A DNA stretch of 64,000 nt, taken from the NCBI GenBank assembly GCA_023439185.1, contig JAEXOR010000055.1, forward strand, positions 81,626 through 145,625, given 5' to 3'. Positions 57,100 through 64,000 of the stretch are shown here, in pieces (positions within the stretch are counted from its first letter, which is position 1; each line of letters opens with the position of its first letter). The notes below the pieces were generated by a model. The model did not search any database, was not told the origin of the DNA, and saw nothing but the letters and a program-made list of their open reading frames with translations. This DNA is from Bacillota bacterium. GTDB taxonomy: Bacteria > Bacillota > Desulfotomaculia > Desulfotomaculales > Desulfallaceae. Position numbers and translations under genes: made by a program.

Positions 57100-57669
57100 T
57101 CAGGAGAGCCACTTTAGAAGCAGAGCAGGATAGATTTTATTAATCTCCCGGCCCTTGAAGGTAACGCTGCCTTCCTGTTTAAAGCTGTTTAAAACCGTGG
57201 TCACCGACTGTCTTGACGTGCCAACCATGCGGGCGATCTCCTCATGGGTCATCTTTAAATTTAAACTGACTCCGTCACTGGTGGGCGTGCCGGCTTTTTC
57301 GCTTAATTTGAGCAGGATTAAAGCAATTCTGGCCGGCACCTGGTAGCTGGCCATTTCATGAATTACCGAGTGCGCCTCCCGCAATCTGGCTCCCAGCGCT
57401 TCGGCCATACCAACTATTTCACCCACCCGGCGGAATGCCACCGTCACCTGCCGGCCGCTATCGTTTAGACGATAGATGTTCAGCCTGCCCCTTTGAATTA
57501 AATAGACATAATCGGCGTTGTCCCCGGCGGCGAACAACAGTTGGCCCTTAATATAATGGAATGTATTCCCGTAGCGGGTAAAAACATTTCTGTCCGCGTC
57601 GTCCAGGGTCAATCCGGCATTGGCAATTAAATATGAGTTATATTCCTGGTCGGATTCCATGTTAGCCAA
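57100..57669 (-). CDS. Crp/Fnr-family regulator with an internal deletion
   Basis: 189 residues; relatives are about 220-235. The beta-roll runs QLLFAAGDNADYVYLIQRGRLNIYRLNDSGRQVTVAFRRVGEIVGMAEAL and then jumps to GARLREAHSVIHEMASYQVPARIALILLKLSEKAG, which normally belongs to the dimerisation helix. The second half of the nucleotide-binding-like fold (about 40-45 residues) is missing in frame. The winged helix is intact (MTHEEIARMVGTSRQSVTTVLNSFKQEGSVTFKG). TTG 57669 is the likely start. Ligand sensing is probably lost, giving a constitutive or crippled regulator. Confidence 0.75.
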   Translation of the reverse strand: MANMESDQEYNSYLIANAGLTLDDADRNVFTRYGNTFHYIKGQLLFAAGDNADYVYLIQRGRLNIYRLNDSGRQVTVAFRRVGEIVGMAEALGARLREAHSVIHEMASYQVPARIALILLKLSEKAGTPTSDGVSLNLKMTHEEIARMVGTSRQSVTTVLNSFKQEGSVTFKGREINKIYPALLLKWLS

Positions 57670-58158
57670 AAAACATCAGGCCTCCTGTTTTCGAAACGTT
57701 TAAACAAGTTGATCCAATTTTAGGTTTGTCTCTTATTCTTATAGGAAGTTGCTTTTTTCATCCCATTAATAACACAGTATATTATTGCCCGTCAAATTAT
57801 TAAAAAGATGTATCCATTATGATGACCCATAGCATGGGCGCCGTCTATTATCATTGCTTCATGCAATCATTCGCAACTTTTCAAATGAACCGTTAAATTA
57901 TTTATACCAGGTTTGAAACGCGGGCTAAATATAGAATGACTATAGAATGACACTATGGTGCAGAAATGGAGATTGGCTGTGGTTGGTGGTGATTTAATGT
58001 GTTGGAGTTTCAACACGGTGAGGGACTTGTCCCCTTTTAGGGTAAATTGGCGGTTTTACGGCATAAGTGAGAGCCATCTCAAAGTCCCGTTCGGTTTTGA
58101 AGATGGTGCAGGGGAATATCTTGCAGGTGTCAGACAAAGCATTGACTTATTTAATGAG
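57670..58158. other. Gene-poor spacer with repeat fragment
   Basis: 489 bp without a supported gene. It holds the upstream region of the Crp-like gene, a tandem 11-bp repeat ATAGAATGACT (about 57931-57953) and the start of the 120-bp repeat described at 58075. An open frame at 57955-58248 overlaps the repeat and has no ribosome site. Confidence 0.5.
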
Positions 58159-58196
58159 TCAAAGAACCGTCCCCTGACTCTCCTTTTGAGGCTGGT
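58075..58196 (+). repeat. About 115-120-bp dispersed repeat, copy 1
   Basis: Begins CATCTCAAAGTCCCGTTCGG and ends CCGTCCCCTGACTCTCC. It matches 59190-59302 with about a dozen differences and the same orientation. Copy 1 overlaps the 3' end of the antitoxin gene at 58159. Confidence 0.75.
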
Positions 58197-58464
58197 CAGA
58201 AGGGACAACAGCCAGTGTGTACCCCAGCGGCTGCAGGATTTTAAATAAGGTATCTATCTGCGGCGTGGCTTTCATACTTTCCAGCCGGGCTATGGCAGGC
58301 TGCTTTAAGCCCGCAAGTTTGGCAAGCTCTTTTTGGGACAGTCCTTTAGATTCTCTGGCTTCAATAAGCTTCCCTATCAGTGCTACCTCAAAATCAATCT
58401 TAGCCTTTTGTGAAGGGTCGATGAATTTTGGGTCATTCCAGAGCTTATTAAAATTAGTTCCCAT
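58159..58464 (-). CDS. HigA-type antitoxin, XRE helix-turn-helix
   Basis: 101 residues; helix-turn-helix SKGLSQKELAKLAGLKQPAIARLESMKATPQIDTLFKILQPLGYTL. It begins 2 bases after the toxin stop. The last codons lie inside the dispersed repeat, so the C-terminus (DQPQKESQGTVL) has been rewritten by the insertion or has always carried it. Confidence 0.82.
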   Translation of the reverse strand: MGTNFNKLWNDPKFIDPSQKAKIDFEVALIGKLIEARESKGLSQKELAKLAGLKQPAIARLESMKATPQIDTLFKILQPLGYTLAVVPSDQPQKESQGTVL

Positions 58465-58466
58465 AT

Positions 58467-58826
58467 CTATTTGCTCCTTTCAAGATGGTCTGCTAAATTC
58501 CTTTTGGCCTGCTCAATTTTTCTTCGGGGAGTCTTCTTTGTCTTCTTCAGAAAGTGATGAAGCAATACAAAAGTGTTATCTCTGAAGTAGAAAAAGAATA
58601 TCCTGTCATCCAACGGGCGCAGTTCCCAGATATCATCTTCGATGTGCTTAACGTGCGGTTTTCCCGCTCGTGTTCCGTATTCCTGCAATATCCTGATGTA
58701 GGTAAGAATTTTTTCGCTGCGTATACGCTCGTTTTTGCTTGTTCTTCCTTTTGTCTGCAGCTCAACTATAAAATTTTTTATCGGTTCATTGCCGTTTCGA
58801 TCCTCATAAAATTCTACATCGAACAT
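58467..58826 (-). CDS. RelE/HigB-type toxin (Gp49-like)
   Basis: 119 residues: MFDVEFYEDRNGNEPIKNFIVELQTKG, then KHIEDDIWELRPLDDRIFFFYFRDNTFVLLHHFLKKTKKTPRRKIEQAKRNLADHL. The ELRP...R..FFYF...FVLLHHFLKKTKKTP pattern is the classical form of the family. First gene of the pair on the minus strand. Confidence 0.87.
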   Translation of the reverse strand: MFDVEFYEDRNGNEPIKNFIVELQTKGRTSKNERIRSEKILTYIRILQEYGTRAGKPHVKHIEDDIWELRPLDDRIFFFYFRDNTFVLLHHFLKKTKKTPRRKIEQAKRNLADHLERSK

Positions 58827-58857
58827 TTTTTAGCATTCCCCTCGTCGGCAATATTAT

Positions 58858-58899
58858 AATAACATATTCGTTATTAAATTACAATAACAAATTTGTTAT
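58858..58899 (-). promoter_or_regulatory. Twin operators of toxin-antitoxin pair 3
   Basis: AATAAC-N6-GTTATT (58858-58875) and the perfect palindrome ATAACAAATTTGTTAT (58884-58899), centre to centre 25 bases, lie upstream of the toxin start. They share the half-site AATAAC/ATAAC and are probably bound by the antitoxin. Confidence 0.6.
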
Positions 58900-58928
58900 A
58901 ATTGCCTCGAATTCGAGGCAATTATAAC
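58895..58928. repeat. 34-bp perfect palindrome
   Basis: A perfect palindrome centred on CGAATTCG, with arms starting GTTATAATTGCCTCGAATTC. It overlaps the second operator of the toxin-antitoxin pair by 5 bases and could extrude as a cruciform. It may mark a recombination or insertion end. Confidence 0.8.
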
Positions 58929-59038
58929 CCGTATTTTCACTTCGCAGAACAGTTTTACACCCAGGCGATGCGGTCATCTGAAAGTATACTTAATGAAGTT
59001 AATAAAAGTGGATGGCGACAGGCAGGATTCCACAGACC

Positions 59039-59149
59039 ATGGTTTATATGATGCGGAGGCTGGTTAATATTGTCTACAGCATGATGAAACATAAAACTGA
59101 ATACAGACCGCCTGTTCAGATTCAAAAAGCCGAGGGAGAGGCCAGTTAG
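59039..59149 (+). pseudogene. IS110-family transposase, C-terminal remnant
   Basis: 36 residues, MVYMMRRLVNIVYSMMKHKTEYRPPVQ..., match the far C-terminus of IS110/IS116-type transposases (MRKL..I.Y.MLK....YRP). Nothing of the catalytic DEDD or serine regions remains within the preceding 100 bases, so this is debris of a decayed element. Confidence 0.55.
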
Positions 59150-59189
59150 AGCTTTCTCCCAGAGTCAGCCCTATAGAACCGCTCATGCT

Positions 59190-59302
59190 CATCTCAAAGC
59201 CCCGTTCGGTTTTGAAGATGGTGCGGGGAATATCTTGCAGGTGTCGGACAAAGCATTTACTTACTCAATGAGTCAAAGAACCGTCCCCTGACTCTCCATT
59301 TG
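59190..59302 (+). repeat. About 115-120-bp dispersed repeat, copy 2
   Basis: Same orientation as copy 1 (58075-58196); contains GTTCGGTTTTGAAGATGGTG and GAGTCAAAGAACCGTCCCCT. Copies 1 and 2 bracket the toxin-antitoxin pair and the IS110 remnant. Confidence 0.75.
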
Positions 59303-59327
59303 CCGTTTAAACCGTGCAAACCGTAAA

Positions 59328-59358
59328 AAAAAGGTCCCGGGGCGAGCCCGGGACCTTT
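59328..59358 (-). terminator. Flagellin terminator
   Basis: Minus strand AAAGGTCCCGGG / CCCGGGACCTTT around a short loop, followed by TTTTTT. Very strong terminator 22 bases after the flagellin stop. Confidence 0.85.
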
Positions 59359-59380
59359 CGGGGTTGTGTATGACAGTAAT

Positions 59381-62300
59381 TTACCGCAGCAACTGCAGCA
59401 CCTGCTGGGGCAGTTGGTTGGCTTGGGCCAGCATGGCCTGGGCGGCCTGGGAGAGGATGTTCATCTTGGTGAACTCCATCATTTCCTTGGCCATGTCCAC
59501 GTCACGGATGCGGGACTCGGCGGCGGTAAGGTTCTCCGAGGAGGTACCCAGGTTGTTGATGGTGTGCTCCAGGCGGTTCTGGAAGGCACCCAGCTTGGAG
59601 CGCTCCGCCGAAACTCTTTCAATGGCGTCGTTGATAACCTTTACGGAGGCCGTGGCGTTATCGTGGGTGGATACGTCCAGGGCAAATTCAACCGCTATGT
59701 CGTCGGTGCCGTTAGTGACAGACTGGTTGGATGTCCAGGCCACGGCGTATTGCTTGCCTTCCACCTCAACAGTTTGGCCGGCGCTTCCCGTAACGGAGGT
59801 TACTCCGAGGGCATTTGCCCTCATATCGTTGACATCCAGGGACATGCTCTGTCCCGTGTTGGCGCCAATCTGCATCTGCGCCCGGTAGCCGTCACCCGCA
59901 TTGGTGGTGTAGGCCAGGGTTGGGGCGGTTGCGGATTCCTGACCTTCTTTCTGGGTCAGGGTTACTTCCGCTCCGGATACCGCCACCGCGTACTTGGCGT
60001 TCAGTGCGGCGTCGGCCTCAATGGCTTCTTTCAGGGCGGCGGCTGTTTCTGTCTCAGTTCCGCCGCCGGCCAGGGTCAGTTTCTGGTTGTCGATGGTGAC
60101 AGCTGACCCGGCCTTCAGGGCGCTCATCTGGAACTTGTATTCTCCCGCCGTTCCGGCGCCGTTCAGCACCTGCGGATCCGTAAGATCATCCCCGGTGGCG
60201 TTTTTCTCGGTTAGGGCAATGGAAGCTCCGCTGGTCAGTATGTCATACGCGTCGTCCAAAGTGGTATTTTCCGCGATGGCCGCCGCTAAATTGGCGGTGG
60301 TGGCTGACGCGTCTTCGCCCACTATGAATGTGGAGCCGGTGTTTTCACCATCGCTGCCAACGGCTGTGAAGATCTGACCGTTTATGTTTACCCTGTCTCC
60401 CACGGCAAAGTTGGTGTCGATATCAAAGGTGTAAACTCCCTCTACCGCGTCCACATTATCTATTGATAACTCAATATCGGTTCCAGTCGCCTGACTTGGT
60501 TTTTCCACCAGGCTAATTTCCTTCTCAACGGTAAAGGCATCAACCTGATTCTCAACAACATTGACATTAAATCTCGCGCCTAAAGCGGCATTTCCTGCTA
60601 TGGCAGCTTTAAGGTTCTCAGTTGTTTCATTGATGTTGCCGCCAGCTGCGAACTGGTCGCCTGTCGCGCCTTCGGCCACCGCTTCGAACTCTACGCCGCC
60701 AATGGTGATTTTATCGCCGACGGAGAAGTTTGCAGTCAATTTAACGGTGTAGTCGCCCGCAACCTCATCGCGCGCGCTAACATCGGCTTCTAGTCCGCTT
60801 AAAGGATCAGCCTCTCCACCCGCGTTGGCATTTTTCTCGGTAATGGTGATATTGCTGCCCGTGCCGTCGATATCATAATCGGTAAGCAATGCGGCCATGG
60901 CTGCCTTGAGGCTTGCCGCCGTATCGTCGGTGGTCCCGCCGCTGATATCAAATGTGCCGTCTGCCGCAACTGCACCGCCATCCACCGCGGTGAAGGTCTG
61001 GCCGCCAACGATAATCTTTTCGCCAGCCATAAGGTTTTCCGTAATATCAAAGTTATATGAAGCTTTTACTTCAGCCCGGTTATCTATAGCCGGTCCCAGT
61101 CCTTGCACATCAGATTTATCACCATCGGCGACATTTTCTTCTATGGTTAGTTCAGCACCGGAAGCGGTTGCCGTAAAGCCGGTGTTAAGGGTTGAGCTGT
61201 TAATTGCCGTAGCCAAATTATCAAGAGTGGTCTCAATATCGCCGTCGACAACAACGAAGTCGGTGCCTGCTGTAAATTCAGTTCCGCCGATGGTAATTTT
61301 ATCACCGTCAGAAAAATTGGCGGTAAGTTCAAATTTATAAGACGCTTTTTGAGCGGCTTGGTCTTGAGAAGTTACCCCGTCATCAATTACAGTTGCCATG
61401 TCGTTACCGCTGGCAACCTTTTCCTGAAGCACAATAGTATCGGCATCGGTAGCCAATCCGGTACCGACTATGTCGGCGCCGCCGGCGGTGTTACCGTCTT
61501 TTAAAACCGCGGCGTGGAATTTGGCACTTAGAGTGAGGTTAGCATCAATGGCATCCAATAAATTTTTCGCCGTATCGCTCAGGGTCGTACCAACTAAAAA
61601 TTGTTCGCCCTCTTTTCCTGCTTCGATAGCATCAACAGCTGTAAAGGTTTGTCCGTCAATGGTTATCGTCGATCCCACTTCGAAGTTGGTGTTTAGTTCG
61701 AATTTGTAGGTTCCCGCCACCGCGTCGCCCTTTGTGGCATCTAGACCGCCGGTAAATTGATTTGCTCTGGTGTCCTCTCCGGCCGCGGTTTTGGTAATGG
61801 TGATGCTGTTAACATCGTCCGTCCCGCCGGCTCCCCAGCCCGGTCCGCCTACACCCACCGTGTAGCCGCCGCCGCCGATACTGGCGTGGGCTTGCATTTT
61901 AGCTTGTAAAGCGGCAACAGTGGCTTCAACTGTTGCACCGATATTAAATTCATTGGCCCCGGCTGCTCCGCCGTCCCTGGCAATGAAGGTCTCTCCGCCG
62001 ACGGTGATGCTGTCCCCGGCTTTGAAGTTTTCAAGCACCTCGAAGGAGTAAGTGGCGTTGGTTGCCTGGACCTCAAGTTCAGCTGCTATAGCGGCATCAT
62101 CTGTGGTATCTTCAGTTTCGAATGTGCCCATTTTAATTTGGGTATTGATGGCGTTGGCGGTAATGGTTATCTCTGTACCGGTTGCGGTAATGCCTGTTGT
62201 TGTATCTACCGTCCCGTCCCACATACCGGTATTTTGTTTCATTGCCGCCGCCAGGTTGGCCACGGTGTCGGCAGCGGTAGCTCCGATTTTGAATTCTCCC

Positions 62301-63256
62301 GCTCCGGCGTTGTTTGCCACGGCGGTAAATACTACGCCGCCGATTTCGATGACGGTCCCGGCCTCAAGACCTGTGGCAAAGGTGCCAAAATCAATGGTGA
62401 ATGATGCTGTTTCATCATCAATGCCATCAGTTGTCTGGTCCACTGTAATGTCAGCGGCATCGATATTATAGGCGTCTGCTCCGGTTAAATGGGCGGCTTT
62501 CTGGATTACAACGGCGCCGCCCGTGCTGCTGGCCTCCATCTGAGTTAAAGGCGAACCGATTTCTCCGGCCTTGGCTTCTTTCTTGCTGTCGGTTACTTCA
62601 GTCCATGCTCCCTTGGTCCCGGTGCCCGCGGTTACGCTGCTGGCCGTCTGATCCCAGTTTTCGACTGCTCCAACAGGATTATCGGCTACGCTGCCTGTAT
62701 TTGTTGTAAGATCGGCTGCCCCGTTACCCGCCGCCACGCTGGCGGTCTGGACATTAACCGCGCTTAGTTCCCCGGTTGCGGCCGTTCCGGCAATACCGGC
62801 GGTTTCCACGCCGTACCGGATATTGGCGGTCCGGCTGGTGCCGCCGTTCAGCAGCTTCATGGTGTTGAACTCGGTGGTGTTGCCGATGCGGTTGATTTCC
62901 GAGGTTAACTGGTTGATTTCCTTCTGGATCTCTTCACGGTCAATGCCCACGTTGGTGTCGCTGGCCGCCTGGTTGGCCAACTCCCGCATTCGCTGCAGGA
63001 TGGAGTGGGTTTCATTTAATCCGCCCTCCGCCGTTTGAATCAGTGATATGGAGTCCTGGGCGTTCCGGCTGGCCTGGTCCAGGCCGCGGATCTGGGCGCG
63101 CATCTTTTCGCTGATGGCCAGACCGGCGGCGTCGTCCCCGGCTTTGTTGATCCGCAGGCCGGAGGACAATTTTTCCAAAGATTTTTGACCCACGTTTTGG
63201 TTGCTGCTTAGCTGACGATACGTGTTCAGCGCCGCAATGTTGTGATTGATAATCAT
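59381..63256 (-). CDS. hag: Giant flagellin with eight repeat units in the surface domain
   Basis: 1291 residues, versus about 270-500 for ordinary flagellins. The N-terminal D0/D1 part (about 1-160: IINHNIAALNTYRQLSSNQNVGQKSLEKLSSGLRINKAGDDAAGLAISEKMRAQIRGL) and C-terminal D1/D0 part (about 1190-1291: RLEHTINNLGTSSENLTAAESRIRDVDMAKEMMEFTKMNIL) are canonical. Between them lie about eight units of roughly 85-105 residues, each with a core like FxxGDxITIGGxxFTAV followed by a TxxNLxxAI helix. These should form a long exposed domain on the filament. Leader carries a CsrA-type site; csrA is immediately upstream. Confidence 0.93.
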   Translation of the reverse strand: MIINHNIAALNTYRQLSSNQNVGQKSLEKLSSGLRINKAGDDAAGLAISEKMRAQIRGLDQASRNAQDSISLIQTAEGGLNETHSILQRMRELANQAASDTNVGIDREEIQKEINQLTSEINRIGNTTEFNTMKLLNGGTSRTANIRYGVETAGIAGTAATGELSAVNVQTASVAAGNGAADLTTNTGSVADNPVGAVENWDQTASSVTAGTGTKGAWTEVTDSKKEAKAGEIGSPLTQMEASSTGGAVVIQKAAHLTGADAYNIDAADITVDQTTDGIDDETASFTIDFGTFATGLEAGTVIEIGGVVFTAVANNAGAGEFKIGATAADTVANLAAAMKQNTGMWDGTVDTTTGITATGTEITITANAINTQIKMGTFETEDTTDDAAIAAELEVQATNATYSFEVLENFKAGDSITVGGETFIARDGGAAGANEFNIGATVEATVAALQAKMQAHASIGGGGYTVGVGGPGWGAGGTDDVNSITITKTAAGEDTRANQFTGGLDATKGDAVAGTYKFELNTNFEVGSTITIDGQTFTAVDAIEAGKEGEQFLVGTTLSDTAKNLLDAIDANLTLSAKFHAAVLKDGNTAGGADIVGTGLATDADTIVLQEKVASGNDMATVIDDGVTSQDQAAQKASYKFELTANFSDGDKITIGGTEFTAGTDFVVVDGDIETTLDNLATAINSSTLNTGFTATASGAELTIEENVADGDKSDVQGLGPAIDNRAEVKASYNFDITENLMAGEKIIVGGQTFTAVDGGAVAADGTFDISGGTTDDTAASLKAAMAALLTDYDIDGTGSNITITEKNANAGGEADPLSGLEADVSARDEVAGDYTVKLTANFSVGDKITIGGVEFEAVAEGATGDQFAAGGNINETTENLKAAIAGNAALGARFNVNVVENQVDAFTVEKEISLVEKPSQATGTDIELSIDNVDAVEGVYTFDIDTNFAVGDRVNINGQIFTAVGSDGENTGSTFIVGEDASATTANLAAAIAENTTLDDAYDILTSGASIALTEKNATGDDLTDPQVLNGAGTAGEYKFQMSALKAGSAVTIDNQKLTLAGGGTETETAAALKEAIEADAALNAKYAVAVSGAEVTLTQKEGQESATAPTLAYTTNAGDGYRAQMQIGANTGQSMSLDVNDMRANALGVTSVTGSAGQTVEVEGKQYAVAWTSNQSVTNGTDDIAVEFALDVSTHDNATASVKVINDAIERVSAERSKLGAFQNRLEHTINNLGTSSENLTAAESRIRDVDMAKEMMEFTKMNILSQAAQAMLAQANQLPQQVLQLLR

Positions 63257-63266
63257 TTTACTTTCA

Positions 63267-63308
63267 CCATCCCTGTTTTTGTTCTGCCGGCGCCATCCTT
63301 TGCGCCGG
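63267..63308 (-). promoter_or_regulatory. CsrA-binding sites in the flagellin leader
   Basis: Minus strand: hairpin CCGGCGC-AAAGGATG-GCGCCGG (63308-63287) presents an AAGGA motif in its loop, and a second GGA lies in the flagellin ribosome site CAGGGATGG (63275-63267). This is the two-site layout known for CsrA control of hag in Bacillus. Confidence 0.6.
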
Positions 63309-63451
63309 GTCTTGCCCGGGGGTACTTATTCCGCCGCTCCGTCCTGATGTGCACCTCAAGCCTTGGCGGTGGAAACTTTTTATCGCCGGGGCTGCGTATG
63401 CGTCCCCCGCGGTTTACTTACGTCAAAAGCTCCGGCTTTTGCGGAATGCCG

Positions 63452-63703
63452 TCATTCATTCGCCGACCGCGCTTCCTTTTTTAAAAAACCGGTGTTTTTT
63501 TTCTTTACCAGCTTGTCAAACCGGAACCGGGGTTTTATCCCCTGGGCGAGGCATCTTTTTTCGTACACCCGGTCACGCTCAATAATTATTTCCCGGGGAG
63601 CCTCTATGCAAAGCCTTACCTCGCTGCCTTCCCACTTCATTCTGATCACTATGTTGTCGTCGATGACCACGTAATCCGTTTCCCGCATGCCGAACACCAG
63701 CAT
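63452..63703 (-). CDS. csrA: Carbon storage regulator CsrA
   Basis: 83 residues. The CsrA core MLVFGMRETDYVVIDDNIVIRMKWEGSEVRLCIEAPREIIIERDRVYEK fits the family (MLVLTRK.GE...I.DDI.I......G..VRLGI.AP.....HR.E.Y) and is followed by a basic tail of about 30 residues. It binds GGA motifs in mRNA and blocks translation; the flagellin message is the likely target. ATG 63703 lies 7 bases after AAGGAGGGG. No fliW, the usual CsrA antagonist, is in view; it may lie beyond the window. Confidence 0.82.
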   Translation of the reverse strand: MLVFGMRETDYVVIDDNIVIRMKWEGSEVRLCIEAPREIIIERDRVYEKRCLAQGIKPRFRFDKLVKKKNTGFLKKEARSANE

Positions 63704-63855
63704 ACCCATCCCCTCCTTGAGCCTGATAAAATTCCCTTTGCGGGAATTATCGTTGGAATCCAAAGGTAGGTTAGGGATATCCGACAAGATGGCAGGATTG
63801 GCATTTAAGATACATATGCGGCTGCCAAAATACAGGCCGGCCCGAGCAAACAGAG

Positions 63856-63902
63856 AAACCCCCTGTCCTCTCCGGTTAGGGAGAGAACAGGGGGTTTCCG
63901 GT
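63856..63902. terminator. Bidirectional terminator between a kinase-like gene and csrA
   Basis: AAACCCCCTGTCCTCTCC and GGGAGAGAACAGGGGGTTT form a long near-perfect stem. Confidence 0.75.
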
Positions 63903-63949
63903 TCAATTTAATACTCAGCTTAATACTCAGCCGGGATGCAGTCCGGGCG

Positions 63950-64000
63950 TTACCGCGTCCGGGTGATTTCAAAGGTGACTCTGGTCCCGGCTTCGGGGGC
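63950..64000 (-). CDS. C-terminal end of a probable sensor histidine kinase (partial)
   Basis: Only 16 codons and a stop are visible. Read on the minus strand they give APEAGTRVTFEITRTR, resembling the GxGTxFTIxLP-like end of HATPase domains. The rest lies beyond the window. The assignment rests on this short match. Confidence 0.35.
   Translation of the reverse strand, partial: APEAGTRVTFEITRTR

Noticed and set aside
57955..58248. Small plus-strand gene
   Set aside because: The frame runs through a dispersed repeat, has no ribosome site and shows no family similarity.
63309..63440. Possible c-di-GMP-I riboswitch in the flagellin leader (minus strand AAACC...GGGGACGCA...)
   Set aside because: The string recalls the GEMM core, but the tetraloop hairpin between AAACC and GGGACGC and the downstream partner helix are missing. 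Only ordinary GC hairpins are supported.

Overview
The window is bacterial chromosome from a strictly anaerobic, flagellated, nitrogen-fixing Gram-positive, most likely a Desulfotomaculum/Pelotomaculum-type member of the Bacillota. The evidence is strong AGGAGG-type ribosome sites, TTGACA/TATAAT promoters, a clostridial-type nif cluster (nifH-nifI1-nifI2-nifD-nifK-nifE-nifN-nifB), a B12-dependent ribonucleotide reductase, rubrerythrin and a flavodiiron protein, and an operon related to APS reductase and Qmo. Species-level identity is inference only.

Layout. 1-3.5 kb: a 2-hydroxyacyl-CoA dehydratase-type subunit pair (the first cut by the window edge) and an iron/cobalamin-type binding lipoprotein. 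3.5-5.2 kb: first ammonium transporter. 5.3-14.4 kb: housekeeping and anaerobic stress genes (ferritin-like, NrdJ, rubrerythrin, FprA, USP, HPP, tautomerase, FmdE-like, TrmO, Dam, MazG-like). 14.4-17.1 kb, minus strand: a chemoreceptor-like protein and an EAL phosphodiesterase. 17.4-29.8 kb: nifV, a degenerate sigma54-activator-like protein, the nif operon, a [2Fe-2S] ferredoxin and an AnfO-like protein. 29.8-34.8 kb: two HigBA-type toxin-antitoxin pairs, a B3/4 protein, NadE and an Lrp-type regulator, framed by a 45-bp inverted repeat. 35-45 kb: a GlnT-type glutamine synthetase with three glutamate-synthase-like subunits, amt2-glnB, and two further glutamine synthetases. 45-51.4 kb: mixed genes, mostly lipoproteins and transport. 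51.4-57.7 kb, minus strand: HdrA/MvhD-like, AprBA-like and DASS-transporter genes plus a shortened Crp-type regulator. 58-64 kb: a third toxin-antitoxin pair, IS110 debris, a giant repeat-bearing flagellin and CsrA.

Main result. The nitrogen transcription units of the window are preceded by the same RNA architecture: two short hairpins with six-base loops (purine at position 1, G at position 4), the second overlapping the 5' arm of a Rho-independent terminator. This is the target architecture known for ANTAR-domain antiterminators (AmiR, NasR, EutV, NasT). I find 15 full copies and one half copy: before amt1 (2), the chemoreceptor-EAL unit (1), nifV (1), the degenerate activator (2), nifH (3), glnT-glx (1), amt2-glnB (2 plus a half), glnA1 (1), glnA2 (1), and between glnA2 and a LysM gene (1). 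All 31 loops obey the purine-1/G-4 rule. The picture is one regulon, controlled by regulated transcription termination, that joins N2 fixation, ammonium uptake, three glutamine synthetases and, unexpectedly, a chemotaxis/c-di-GMP unit. No ANTAR protein is encoded in the window, so the trans factor must lie elsewhere.
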